Program-made: the position numbers and the translations under genes
The notes under the pieces: generated by a model
What the model saw: the letters and a program-made list of their open reading frames with translations, nothing else
Databases searched by the model: none
What the model was told of the DNA's origin: nothing
In this document: piece after piece, positions 1 to 6,605 of the stretch
Layout of the letters: every line of letters starts with the position of its first letter
How positions within the stretch are numbered: position 1 is the stretch's first letter
Origin: a virus
IMG/VR virus record: IMGVR_UViG_3300034418_009450
Span: 1-40,202 of that record
Length of the DNA stretch: 40,202 nucleotides
Reading direction: 5' to 3' (one strand)

Positions 1-19
1 GTTGCCGAGACCAATTAAA

Positions 20-259
20 ATGATTATAAAAGGAAGAGTATATAGACTAGCTTATCTAGACGATGAGAATATGCCCTTTCCTCATGTAATAAAACTATAC
101 CCACAACCATTAGTATTAGCATTAGAAGATGAAATAATATTATCAGGAAATGAATATCTAGCAGGTAAAGTATCAGTAAAGATATTGTATAAGGGTAAGG
201 TAATAAGAGTTCCAGTATGGCACCTTTATGACCCCCTTGAAGGGGGGTTAGGAGAGTAA
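20..259 (+). CDS. Small hypothetical protein, AT-rich, possibly longer at the 5' end
   Basis: Reads 79 residues from the ATG at 20. The frame is open to the left edge of the window (a TTG lies at 2), so the true start may be outside. The protein is mostly short beta-type stretches (KGRVYRLAYLD, KVSVKILYKGKVIRVPVWHL), which would fit a small beta-barrel, but I do not recognise a family. Codon choice (ATA, AGA, TTA) is much more AT-rich than in the genes that follow, which may mean a separate origin. The last codons form a tight C5/G5 hairpin at 232-246. Confidence 0.55.
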   Translation: MIIKGRVYRLAYLDDENMPFPHVIKLYPQPLVLALEDEIILSGNEYLAGKVSVKILYKGKVIRVPVWHLYDPLEGGLGE

Positions 260-514
260 TAGTGAGTGTGGATAAGAGTGGGGAGAAATGGGGGAGAAAG
301 GGAAATGTGGAGCAACTGTGAGGCAGGCTGTGATGCAGGCTGTGTTTAAACCCTGTATTAGCCCCCCTCTGGAGAAAAAGTCAAGAACTTTTTTAATAAA
401 AAAAATAAAAAAAAATATCAAAAAAATGCACTTTTCCCCTTGACACAGCCCCTTTTCATCCTATATTTATAGAGGAGATGAGAGGGAGCACAGAGTTCCC
501 CAAAGGAGAAAAGA
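260..514. other. Intergenic leader region with direct repeat and poly-A tract
   Basis: 255 bases without a convincing gene. It holds a G-rich stretch (260-330), a direct repeat of GCAGGCTGTG at 323-332 and 335-344, and a long A/T-rich tract (370-430) just upstream of the promoter at 440. The A-tract could act as an UP element or curved DNA. No RNA gene was recognised. Confidence 0.5.
440..467 (+). promoter_or_regulatory. Sigma70-like promoter of the moxR-like gene
   Basis: TTGACA at 440-445, 16-bp spacer, TATATT at 462-467. The A-rich tract lies directly upstream. It belongs to the family of related promoters at 1787, 4800, 5038 and 19453 that share CCTTGACA and TCCTAT. Confidence 0.75.
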
Positions 515-1561
515 ATGGCTATCGACTTCAAGACCTTTAACCTCATTGTTGACCACGTTCTGCGGGACGGGAAACCCGTTATGATTCGCGGTCGCCACGG
601 TATTGGTAAAAGCCAAGTTGTCTATCAGACAGCGAAGCGCTGGAACCTTCCCGTGGTTGAGCGTCGTGCTTCACAGATGACCGAGGGTGACCTTATTGGT
701 CTGCCACAGGTTGAGGGCAACGCCACTAAGTGGCTCGCTCCTGATTGGTTCCGTCGTGCATGTGATGAGCCTGTGTTCCTCTTCCTTGACGAAGTTGACC
801 GTGCCATCCCAGAAGTTCGACAGGGCATCATGGAGTTGACTGACTCTCGCAAGTTGAACGGTTGGCACCTTCACCCCGAAACACAGATTGTTGCTGCGGT
901 CAACGGTGGTGAAGAGTGTGCCGGTGCTTACCAAGTGAGTGAGCTTGACCCAGCCGAGCTTGACCGTTGGGTTATCTGGGACATCAACCCCACTGTTGAA
1001 GACTGGCTGACTTGGGCAAAAGATAATGTCCATGCTCTGGTTTGGGACTTCATCAACCAAAACCGAAACCACTTGGAGCACAACGAAGACCCTGAGCCTA
1101 ACAAGGTTCTCCCTTCGCGCCGTTCGTGGCATCGCCTAAGCGACTGTTTGGTCAAGGGTGAGTTGGTCGAGGACAAAGGTGCTCTCGATGTTGTTTACCA
1201 TCTCAGTTGCGGATATGTCGGCTTCGAGGCTGCTGTCGCGTTCAAGGACTTCGCTAAGAACTACGAGTCGCAGTTGACTGTTGAGGCTATCCTTGACGGT
1301 GCGGTTGACAAGGTTAAAGACCTTTCGACTCACAAGGTTAACGCTCTCAATGAGAAGATGACTGTCTTCCTCAGCGAGAACGAACTGACTGAGACACAGG
1401 TTGATAACCTTGCTGCTTACTTCGGCAACATTCCTGCTGAGTTGGCTGTCCACTTCTGGGGTCAAGTTGCTTCGGCTGCTCCCAAAGCGCTTGACAGCCT
1501 GCACACCAAGACTGTGGGTGACAAGCCCTTCGGCTTGTTCATCGCTGACCTTCTCGCCTAA
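515..1561 (+). CDS. MoxR-like AAA+ ATPase
   Basis: 348 residues. Walker A is GRHGIGKS (26-33), Walker B is FLFLDE (88-93), and a sensor-1 Asn lies in VAAVN (about 130). QMTEGDLIGLP (54-64) is the loop typical of MoxR ATPases. Known: MoxR ATPases are chaperone-like motors that act with a VWA-domain partner encoded next door; the gene at 1837 is such a partner. Start fixed by AAGGAG six bases before the ATG and by the promoter at 440. The substrate of the pair is unknown; remodelling of a host or virion metal-dependent complex is an inference only. Confidence 0.88.
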   Translation: MAIDFKTFNLIVDHVLRDGKPVMIRGRHGIGKSQVVYQTAKRWNLPVVERRASQMTEGDLIGLPQVEGNATKWLAPDWFRRACDEPVFLFLDEVDRAIPEVRQGIMELTDSRKLNGWHLHPETQIVAAVNGGEECAGAYQVSELDPAELDRWVIWDINPTVEDWLTWAKDNVHALVWDFINQNRNHLEHNEDPEPNKVLPSRRSWHRLSDCLVKGELVEDKGALDVVYHLSCGYVGFEAAVAFKDFAKNYESQLTVEAILDGAVDKVKDLSTHKVNALNEKMTVFLSENELTETQVDNLAAYFGNIPAELAVHFWGQVASAAPKALDSLHTKTVGDKPFGLFIADLLA

Positions 1562-1578
1562 AACCGGCGTTTGGAGCG

Positions 1579-1747
1579 CGTGAGTTAGGGGTGCTCCTAA
1601 AGAAGCATTAAACAAAGTGGCGCACGGTCTCCTCCCAACCTCATCTCCTGTGCGCTACGCGGGTTGGGCTGAAAAGCCCAGCCCGTTTTTCTATAAAAAC
1701 CCCATTCTAAGCTCGTGAGTTAGGGGTGCCCCTAAAGGAACATCAAA
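1579..1747 (+). repeat. Pair of ~34-bp direct repeats, each with a TTAGGGG hairpin
   Basis: Copies at 1579-1612 and 1714-1747 differ at a handful of positions. Each carries an inverted repeat, TTAGGGGTGCTCCTAA (1585-1600) and TTAGGGGTGCCCCTAA (1720-1735). They flank the terminator at 1660, the first just after the MoxR-like gene and the second before the promoter of the VWA gene. They could be protein-binding sites or RNA hairpins. Confidence 0.7.
1660..1692 (+). terminator. Rho-independent terminator after the MoxR-like gene
   Basis: Eleven-pair stem 1660-1670/1675-1685 with one G-T pair, GAAA tetraloop, then TTTTT (1686-1690). Confidence 0.88.
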
Positions 1748-1775
1748 CTTTTTTCGAGAAAAGTAAAAAAAGTTT
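1745..1775 (+). repeat. Inverted repeat upstream of the VWA gene promoter
   Basis: AAACTTTTTT (1745-1754) and AAAAAAGTTT (1766-1775) form a perfect 10-bp inverted repeat ending 11 bases before the -35 box. It could be a weak terminator or a regulator site. Confidence 0.5.
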
Positions 1776-1786
1776 ATAAAATGACC

Positions 1787-1814
1787 TTGACAAACGGTTA
1801 TTCCGTCCTATCTT
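1787..1814 (+). promoter_or_regulatory. Sigma70-like promoter of the VWA/metallopeptidase gene
   Basis: TTGACA at 1787-1792, 16-bp spacer, TATCTT at 1809-1814. Spacer end CGTCC and the downstream TGT(A/G)TATGTAAG match the promoters at 4800 and 5038 almost base for base. Confidence 0.8.
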
Positions 1815-1836
1815 GTGTATGTAAGCTGATGGAGAG

Positions 1837-3111
1837 ATGATGACTGAAACGAAACCCACTTTTGACTTGTCAAGCGAGCTAGTAAAGCTTCTCACTGAGG
1901 AGCCCTTCTACGCTGCTCTGTCCCGCAGGATGGACAAGCGTCTAAGCACACTGCTTCCCACTGCTGGTGTTCGTCTAAACCCTAACACTGAAAGCTTTGA
2001 GCTTCTGGTCAACCCCAACTTCTTTAAAGAGCTTCCTCCAGAACAACGTAAGGGAGTTCTGTTCCATGAGTTCTGGCACATTATCTTGGGACACGTTACT
2101 GGTCGTCGTCCTGATGGTGTGAACCACAAAGCCTGGAACATCGCTACTGACCTAGCCATTAACTCGCTGCTCACAAACGGTGGCAAGCGACGTGAGCTTC
2201 TTCCTGACATGTGCTGTCTCCCAGGTGAAGGACCGTTTGAGCAATACCCTCACGGTCTCTCTGCTGAGAAATACTTGGAGATGTTGAAGCAAGAAGGTGG
2301 AGACGATGAAAGCAAAGGTAATGAAAAGGGTGAGGGTGACCCTTCCAACGAGGAAGGCGACGGTTCTCCCGGCAACGGGGATACTGGTGAACCACAGAGT
2401 GGTGGCGCTGGGAACGGTGAAACCCTTGATGACCATAGTGGTTGGGAAGAAGGTGAGGGAAGTTCCGCTGCTGCCGACATTGCTAAGGAAAAGCTGAAAG
2501 AAGCTATGAAAGCTGCGGCTGAGGAGTCTGCTTCTGGTCGAGGCTTTGGTTCGTGCGAGGGTAACGCAAAAAAACTTGTAATGGAAGCTATCAAGCCAAA
2601 GGTTGATTGGAAGAAAGTTCTCCGAAGCTTCGTCAATACTTCTGTCCGAGCTAACAGGAAACACACTGTTAAGCGGGTAAACAAACGCTTCCCTTACATT
2701 CATGCTGGTAGCAAGGTAAAGAGGGAAGCAAAGATTGCCATCTGCATTGACCAGAGTGGTTCGGTTGATGATGGGATGCTCGTCAAGTTCTACGCTGAGT
2801 TGAACAAACTGTGTGACCTAGTGAGCTTCGATGTTATTCCCTTTGACAACGAGGTAGGCGAGAAACACATCTACACTTGGCAGAAAGGGCAAAAGCGAGC
2901 TTGGGAACGGGTGATGTACGGTGGTACTTGCTTTGACGCACCAACCAAGTTTGTGAACGACAAAGGTTACGACGGGATGATTATCCTGACGGACATGATG
3001 GCTCCAAAGCCAAAGCGTGCCAAGTGCAAGCGACTGTGGATGACAACTGCTGACTACGCTGCTCGTCCTTACTTCAACCCTGCTCCAGAGCGAATGGTTG
3101 TTGTGGACTAA
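1837..3111 (+). CDS. Metallopeptidase-VWA protein (DUF2201-type), MoxR partner
   Basis: 424 residues. The N-terminal domain has the zincin motif HEFWH at 77-81 in LFHEFWHIILGH, as in the putative metallopeptidase part of DUF2201. A Gly/Glu/Asp-rich linker follows (about 152-212). The C-terminal VWA-like domain starts near 298 with the MIDAS motif DQSGS (305-309). This domain pair next to a MoxR ATPase is a known module in bacteria and large phages. An ATG lies at both 1837 and 1840; GGAG at 1831 is better spaced for 1840. The low-complexity linker may allow movement between the two domains. Substrate unknown. Confidence 0.85.
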   Translation: MMTETKPTFDLSSELVKLLTEEPFYAALSRRMDKRLSTLLPTAGVRLNPNTESFELLVNPNFFKELPPEQRKGVLFHEFWHIILGHVTGRRPDGVNHKAWNIATDLAINSLLTNGGKRRELLPDMCCLPGEGPFEQYPHGLSAEKYLEMLKQEGGDDESKGNEKGEGDPSNEEGDGSPGNGDTGEPQSGGAGNGETLDDHSGWEEGEGSSAAADIAKEKLKEAMKAAAEESASGRGFGSCEGNAKKLVMEAIKPKVDWKKVLRSFVNTSVRANRKHTVKRVNKRFPYIHAGSKVKREAKIAICIDQSGSVDDGMLVKFYAELNKLCDLVSFDVIPFDNEVGEKHIYTWQKGQKRAWERVMYGGTCFDAPTKFVNDKGYDGMIILTDMMAPKPKRAKCKRLWMTTADYAARPYFNPAPERMVVVD

Positions 3112-3122
3112 CGGAGGTTTGA

Positions 3123-3203
3123 ATGAAAGAATGGATGAGTGAGTTATTCTGTGTGATGTTTTGCTTGACAACTATCTTTGGTTGGTATATAATCTTGGCA
3201 TAG
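3123..3203 (+). CDS. 26-residue hydrophobic micropeptide
   Basis: Short frame starting 11 bases after the VWA stop, with GGAGG (3113-3117) five bases before the ATG. Residues 8-25 are hydrophobic and would form one membrane helix; the N-terminus is charged (MKEWMSE). The perfect promoter at 3165 lies inside it. It is supported only by the ribosome-binding site and composition, so it may be chance. Confidence 0.4.
   Translation: MKEWMSELFCVMFCLTTIFGWYIILA
3165..3193 (+). promoter_or_regulatory. Perfect-consensus sigma70 promoter
   Basis: TTGACA (3165-3170), 17-bp spacer, TATAAT (3188-3193): an exact match to the bacterial housekeeping consensus. Transcription should begin near 3200, before a stretch with no good gene start for about 180 bases. 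Confidence 0.85.
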
Positions 3204-3285
3204 GGGAGGCACCCCCCTCCCCCCACGGGGGGGCATATGCCGGAATGTATGTGCCAGTTGGCACGGATCTTGCCCAATTATGACA
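3200..3285 (+). ncRNA. Candidate structured small RNA or leader
   Basis: Lies directly downstream of the perfect promoter. It contains a C6/G7 hairpin (3219-3233), a GGCATATGCC palindrome (3232-3241) and a perfect GTGCCA-GT-TGGCAC inverted repeat (3251-3264). No clear U-run terminator follows, so it may be the 5' leader of the HNH gene instead of a separate RNA. No known RNA family was recognised. Confidence 0.35.
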
Positions 3286-3336
3286 TAGTACATCTTCGAT
3301 ACGGCTGGAAAAATTTTCAAAATAAAAACTGAAAAC

Positions 3337-3367
3337 TTGACTTTGCGTCTCACCAAAAACTACTTAT
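3337..3367 (+). promoter_or_regulatory. Possible second promoter before the HNH gene
   Basis: TTGACT (3337-3342) lies 17 bp before CTACTTAT (3360-3367), the same word seen as the late-type motif elsewhere in the window. GGGAG (3371-3375) then gives a normal ribosome-binding site for the ATG at 3383. Confidence 0.45.
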
Positions 3368-3382
3368 AGTGGGAGAAAAGGC

Positions 3383-4240
3383 ATGAAGTGTGTACAATGT
3401 AACGAAGTAGAACTGGAACCAAGCAAGGGCTCAAGACCGAGAAGATATTGCTCCAGAAAATGCGCCAACAGGTGGCTCTATAAAAATAGTCCCGGCAGCA
3501 AAAGCAAGTATGTTAAGAAAAACTCAGATTGGGGCAAAAAATCGAGCGCGAAGAAAGCTAAGATAAAAACCAACAAGGAACTTCTTGAACGACTCCAAGA
3601 GACTCACTTCACAATAGCCGACATTATGACCGAGTATGGTATTTCAAAGAGCCAAGTGTACCGTAGAATAAAGTTCGGTGAAGTAAAGGGCATAACAACA
3701 CCACAGAAGGGCAAAGTGTTTTACACAAAAGAAGAAGCTCACTTCATAGGCACAACGCCTGTATCACAAATGAACACAGAAACCGCAAAGGTAGAACGCA
3801 AGAAAAGAAGGGAATATCAAAAAACAACCAGACGCGATCCGGTAAAAGGTGCCAGAGAACGCGAGCGCCATCGCGGCTACCGACAAGAGAACCGCCAAGA
3901 CCCAAAGCACCGACTAAGAAACAGCGTATCCTTCCAGATAAACGCGGCGCTAAAAAAACAAGGCAAGATGAAACAATGGGCAGCATTTGAAAAAACTGGC
4001 TACACGCCACAGCAGTTAGCCGAACACATCGAAGCACAGTTTGACGACAAAATGACTTGGGACAACTACGGCACATACTGGCAACTCGACCACATTGTGC
4101 CACAGTGTGTTCTACAATACGATTCAATGGAGCACCCCAACTTCAAAAAGTGTTGGGCGCTTGAAAACCTACAACCACTCGCACGGAGTGAGAACGCTTC
4201 CAAAGGAAGTTTTTACGAAGGGCAACGACACTCTTGGTAA
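3383..4240 (+). CDS. HNH endonuclease with N-terminal zinc finger and HTH
   Basis: 285 residues. Cys3, Cys6, Cys23 and Cys27 form a probable zinc ribbon. A helix-turn-helix follows at about 76-98 (TIADIMTEYGISKSQVYRRI), then a strongly basic linker. The C-terminal nuclease has WQLDHIVPQ (233-241) with the catalytic Asp-His, then LENLQPL (260-266) and NASKG (271-275), the usual H-N-N/H spacing. The layout is that of free-standing phage homing endonucleases, which cut related genomes lacking the gene. Start supported by GGGAG at 3371. Confidence 0.85.
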   Translation: MKCVQCNEVELEPSKGSRPRRYCSRKCANRWLYKNSPGSKSKYVKKNSDWGKKSSAKKAKIKTNKELLERLQETHFTIADIMTEYGISKSQVYRRIKFGEVKGITTPQKGKVFYTKEEAHFIGTTPVSQMNTETAKVERKKRREYQKTTRRDPVKGARERERHRGYRQENRQDPKHRLRNSVSFQINAALKKQGKMKQWAAFEKTGYTPQQLAEHIEAQFDDKMTWDNYGTYWQLDHIVPQCVLQYDSMEHPNFKKCWALENLQPLARSENASKGSFYEGQRHSW

Positions 4241-4253
4241 AAGGAGCACAAGG

Positions 4254-4442
4254 ATGCCAAATAAACGCACATTCAAGCGAGGTGAGCTTGTAAGGGACGT
4301 TCTTACCCCACAGCGTCGTCTAGGCGTGGTCACCAAAGTCCACGCTTCTAACGCAGGGCTATACACAGTTTTTTGGGCAACAACCGGCAAAGATACTCTC
4401 AGCTATTGGGCAGACTTAGAAGCAGTTCATAAAAAAGGGTAA
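4254..4442 (+). CDS. KRGELV-type small beta-barrel protein
   Basis: 62 residues starting at 4254, with AAGGAG at 4241. The N-terminus has FKRGELVRDV followed by a Gly-Val-Val-Thr strand and an Phe-Trp strand, the pattern of an SH3/KOW-like mini-barrel. It is the first of a row of short proteins between 4.2 and 6.2 kb that share a (K/R)xG(D/E)(L/I)(V/L) start. Function unknown. Confidence 0.65.
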   Translation: MPNKRTFKRGELVRDVLTPQRRLGVVTKVHASNAGLYTVFWATTGKDTLSYWADLEAVHKKG

Positions 4443-4487
4443 GCCAAAAAATTTCGCCAAAAATTTTCCCACATTTGGAGCACAGTA

Positions 4488-4661
4488 ATGTTCAAACCCG
4501 GCGACCTACTTATCCACTGCTCGCGTCAAGACTTGCGCTACCTCATTTTAAAAGTCCACAGTACCGAATATCGCGAAGGGCTGCCGCCCTTACAATGGCT
4601 CACAGTTTTATGCGAAGGAACTAAACATGATTGTTGGTCATCCAGCTTCACAAAAGCTTAA
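4488..4661 (+). CDS. KPGDLL-type small beta-barrel protein
   Basis: 57 residues: MFKPGDLLIH, then short strands ending in CWSSSFTKA. GGAG at 4477 precedes the ATG by eight bases. Same presumed fold and family as its neighbours. The following gene overlaps its end by 35 bases. Confidence 0.6.
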   Translation: MFKPGDLLIHCSRQDLRYLILKVHSTEYREGLPPLQWLTVLCEGTKHDCWSSSFTKA

Positions 4662-4803
4662 TCGAGGCGACATAGTAACCCACATTCAACGACTTGGGTC
4701 ACGAATGCTTATAATGAGCATCCACTCCGAAGAGTTAGTTTATCTTTGGGATGGTGAAAACTTTTTTTTATGTAGAACACATTTTTTGCAAAAAATGCCT
4801 TGA
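4627..4803 (+). CDS. NRGDIV-type small beta-barrel protein
   Basis: 58 residues. After a 10-residue lead it has LNRGDIVTHIQRLG and LVYLWDG, again the short KOW/SH3-like pattern. AAGGA at 4614 supports the ATG at 4627. Its TGA stop (4801-4803) lies inside the -35 box of the next promoter, and the palindrome CATTTTTTGCAAAAAATG (4780-4797) is inside its last codons. Confidence 0.55.
   Translation: MIVGHPASQKLNRGDIVTHIQRLGSRMLIMSIHSEELVYLWDGENFFLCRTHFLQKMP
4780..4797 (+). repeat. Perfect 18-bp palindrome
   Basis: CATTTTTTGCAAAAAATG, ending two bases before the -35 box at 4800. It may be a bidirectional terminator-like hairpin or a regulator site. Confidence 0.5.
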
Positions 4804-4827
4804 CAAATGCTTCCAGCGTCCTATCTT
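4800..4827 (+). promoter_or_regulatory. Sigma70-like promoter within the mini-barrel array
   Basis: TTGACA (4800-4805), 16-bp spacer, TATCTT (4822-4827), then TGTATATGTAAGGAG. Nearly identical to the promoter at 5038, including the spacer. Confidence 0.8.
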
Positions 4828-4854
4828 GTATATGTAAGGAGTTGGGAGGCAATG

Positions 4855-5028
4855 ATGTTCGGGTTGAAGCGCGGTGACCTAGTAATGGTTCAAGCGGGTA
4901 AGGGTCGCCAATATCGGGGGCTCATTCTTGAAAAACGACCAATGGGCTGGATGGTTCAGATTCCCGGTGGCACCGGACTTGGCTTAAACAAACTTCTCGC
5001 TCACCGAGAAAATATTTGGAAAATTTAA
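4855..5028 (+). CDS. KRGDLV-type small beta-barrel protein
   Basis: 57 residues: MFGLKRGDLVMVQAGKGR, then GLILEKR and a Gly-rich turn. An ATG also lies at 4852, but GGGAGG (4844-4849) is best spaced for 4855. The KRGDLV...G(L/V)(I/V)L pattern is the clearest form of the family signature. It has its own promoter at 4800. Role unknown; small KOW-like proteins often bind RNA or RNA polymerase, which is only a suggestion here. Confidence 0.65.
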   Translation: MFGLKRGDLVMVQAGKGRQYRGLILEKRPMGWMVQIPGGTGLGLNKLLAHRENIWKI

Positions 5029-5037
5029 AAAACAACC

Positions 5038-5065
5038 TTGACAAGCGCTTCTAGCGTCCTATATT
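5038..5065 (+). promoter_or_regulatory. Sigma70-like promoter of the 14-nt-overlap chain
   Basis: TTGACA (5038-5043), 16-bp spacer, TATATT (5060-5065), then TGTACATGTAAGGAG. It drives the genes from 5087 to 6174, which follow without a gap. Confidence 0.82.
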
Positions 5066-5086
5066 GTACATGTAAGGAGATGAGAG

Positions 5087-5287
5087 ATGAAACGATATTA
5101 CGACAATAGTGGATATGAGATGTACAACGATTACGAACCTGACCTTCGCGGTGGCATGGATGAGTATCCTAACTACTGGCGCAACAACCAAGTTCAAAAC
5201 CTTGACGACTTTTACCGTCAAGAGGGCATGGTGCTTCACAACGGTTCTTGGGTCATGCCCCATCAGGTTGAGGACGAAAATGTTTAA
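5087..5287 (+). CDS. Small acidic Tyr/Asn-rich protein
   Basis: 66 residues, rich in Tyr, Asn and Asp (YYDNSGYEMYNDYEPDL) with WRNNQVQNLDDFYRQEG in the second half. GGAG at 5077 precedes the ATG by six bases. No family recognised. It opens the operon of mini-barrel genes but does not share their signature; the next gene overlaps its end by 8 bases. Confidence 0.6.
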   Translation: MKRYYDNSGYEMYNDYEPDLRGGMDEYPNYWRNNQVQNLDDFYRQEGMVLHNGSWVMPHQVEDENV

Positions 5288-5468
5288 ACGTGGAGACCTT
5301 GTTCGCTCAAGAGACCAAAGCTTTCTTCCTTGGACCGGCATTGTGCTTGACCGTCGTGACTTCGGTGGCGTAATGCATGTTCAAGTGCGAAGAACAAAAC
5401 CAAACACGCTTGGTCATTGGGTTGTTTGGGAATCTGAAGGCGATGTGAGGCACAGTGAAACGCGGTGA
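5280..5468 (+). CDS. KRGDLV-type small beta-barrel protein
   Basis: 62 residues: MFKRGDLVRSRDQ, then WTGIVLDRRDFGG, MHVQVRR and HWVVWES, four short strands that fit a KOW/SH3-like barrel. It starts inside the previous gene. Its own end (SETR, stop at 5466) is read from the start codons of the next family member, giving a 14-nt overlap. Confidence 0.62.
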   Translation: MFKRGDLVRSRDQSFLPWTGIVLDRRDFGGVMHVQVRRTKPNTLGHWVVWESEGDVRHSETR

Positions 5469-5649
5469 CCTAGCGTTGGCTAACGCCTCTTGCGTTCCAC
5501 AGTGGTGGTTCAGCAATGAGGAAAAGCCTGAACAAAAAATGTTAGTTGTACTTGTAGAGCGTATGCCCGACATAGATGGGTGGCGCTGTTATTCACCCAA
5601 GTACAAAACTAATTTTGAATTTTGGGAGTTTGAACTTGAAGCGCGGTGA
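5455..5649 (+). CDS. KRGDLA-type small protein, GTG start
   Basis: 64 residues starting with GTG at 5455: MKRGDLALANASC, then MLVVLVERMPDIDGW and FEFWEFELEAR. The start is set by the family signature and by the 14-nt overlap with the previous gene. Translation is probably coupled to termination of the upstream gene, since no good Shine-Dalgarno sequence precedes it. Confidence 0.58.
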   Translation: MKRGDLALANASCVPQWWFSNEEKPEQKMLVVLVERMPDIDGWRCYSPKYKTNFEFWEFELEAR

Positions 5650-5815
5650 CCTTGTGCGCTACAAAAGTGGCGCAACGCTGGAAGAATGTGCGGCTGGTGT
5701 CGGAGTTGTTATTCAACCGGCAAGAGGAAACAAAGCTGCCCTTGTTTGGTGGTCAAAGATGGAAAAAAGTCTTTTCACCCCAACTCCTTTTTTGGTGAAG
5801 CATGAAACGCGGTGA
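5636..5815 (+). CDS. KRGDLV-type small protein, TTG start
   Basis: 59 residues from a TTG at 5636: MKRGDLVRYKSGA, GVGVVIQPARG, ALVWWSKME. The TTG is chosen because KRGDLV then lies where it does in the neighbours and the overlap with the previous gene is again exactly 14 nt. The family pattern supports this weak start codon. Confidence 0.55.
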   Translation: MKRGDLVRYKSGATLEECAAGVGVVIQPARGNKAALVWWSKMEKSLFTPTPFLVKHETR

Positions 5816-5966
5816 TTTAGTTTATGAAGCACCTTACCCCGAAAGGGGCATTGTGTTAGAGTTGCTTAAAAGTGGCTCTGTGAAAATCCTGTGCCCCAAT
5901 GGGCGAGTTATGAAGTTTCCAAAAGAATACGCAGATAAGCTGGTGGTGGTAAATGAAAAGCGGTGA
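5802..5966 (+). CDS. KRGDLV-type small beta-barrel protein
   Basis: 54 residues: MKRGDLVYEAPYPERGIVLELL, then SVKILCPNGRVMKFP. It is the shortest and cleanest member of the row: signature, G(I/V)VLEL strand, VKI strand, Gly turn. Start and end both lie in 14-nt overlaps with the neighbouring members. Confidence 0.62.
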   Translation: MKRGDLVYEAPYPERGIVLELLKSGSVKILCPNGRVMKFPKEYADKLVVVNEKR

Positions 5967-6174
5967 CCTAGTTGTGATTACGGGTACTACCAAAAAAGGC
6001 TTGGTGCTTTCTGTTGAAGAAGTAACAGGTGGCAGACATGTTTGCGAAGTATGGTGGGCGCACAGTCAAAGAAAAGGTAGAGCGTGGATGCACGCTTTGG
6101 AACTCTATGACCACGAAAAAGCCGAACGTTTAAAACAAGAAGCACTAAAGCGTCTGGAGCCCATTGGTTTATAG
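5953..6174 (+). CDS. KSGDLV-type small protein, last of the chain
   Basis: 73 residues: MKSGDLVVITGTTKKGLVLSVEE, then a CEVWW strand and a C-terminal charged helix (YDHEKAERLKQEALKRLEP) that the other members lack. Overlaps the previous gene by 14 nt. It closes the tandem chain before the late-type region begins. Confidence 0.62.
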   Translation: MKSGDLVVITGTTKKGLVLSVEEVTGGRHVCEVWWAHSQRKGRAWMHALELYDHEKAERLKQEALKRLEPIGL

Positions 6175-6229
6175 TGTACCCCGCAGGGCAATGGTGGAAA
6201 AAAAATTTCGGAACTCCGTTAGGCACAGA

Positions 6230-6237
6230 CTATTTAT
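6230..6237 (+). promoter_or_regulatory. Late-type motif CTATTTAT
   Basis: CTATTTAT, 21 bases before the ATG at 6259, with AGGAGGG between. This is the only gap in this stretch and the first copy of the motif. It would give a short leader with a normal ribosome-binding site. Confidence 0.5.
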
Positions 6238-6258
6238 TGTGTTCTAGGAGGGACAACT

Positions 6259-6546
6259 ATGGATAAGACCGTGCTAAGAAAAATTATCAAAGAAGAAATG
6301 CAAAAGATGTTGCAAGAACAAGCCTCCCACAGCGCTCGTGTTAAAGCCGCTGAGGCATTCGGTGCTACGCTCGGTGGAAGCCCAGATATTGCGCTAGGTA
6401 TAGCAAAGCTTCTAAGAGACACAGGCTACCGCACAGACGCAGAACTCGCTGATGCCATAGAGAAAGGCTACAAGCGTGGTCAAGCCGCTGTGGACTACGA
6501 ATACCAGTTTAGTCCCGGCGATGCCGAAGACGACTTCGACGATTAA
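6259..6546 (+). CDS. Small virion-type protein with prohead-targeting-like N-terminus
   Basis: 95 residues. The start (VLRKIIKEEMQKMLQEQ) is an amphipathic helix ending in L-Q-E, like the proheads' cleavage signal of T4 internal proteins ((L/I)-x-E). The rest is Ala-rich helix and an acidic tail (PGDAEDDFDD). AGGAGGG at 6247 sets the start. It is probably a late gene; packaging is inferred only from the N-terminus. Confidence 0.55.
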   Translation: MDKTVLRKIIKEEMQKMLQEQASHSARVKAAEAFGATLGGSPDIALGIAKLLRDTGYRTDAELADAIEKGYKRGQAAVDYEYQFSPGDAEDDFDD

Positions 6547-6572
6547 ACAAAAAACACAACTTATTTTTTTGA

Positions 6573-6599
6573 AGGGGGCTAACGCCCCCTCTTTTTTTT
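6573..6599 (+). terminator. Rho-independent terminator
   Basis: AGGGGGC (6573-6579), loop TAAC, GCCCCCT (6584-6590), then eight T (6592-6599). Confidence 0.93.
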
Positions 6600-6605
6600 G
6601 CTATA

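Noticed and set aside
229-250. Terminator at the end of the first gene
   Set aside because: The C5/G5 hairpin has no T run after it and lies inside the coding frame.
2250-2703. Long minus-strand frames across the VWA gene and similar ones elsewhere
   Set aside because: They are shadows of the Gly/Glu-rich and codon-biased + strand genes, with low-complexity Ser/Leu content and no start signals.
4095-4253. Upstream extension of the small gene at 4254
   Set aside because: The extension overlaps the end of the HNH nuclease gene; AAGGAG at 4241 and the family signature place the start at 4254.
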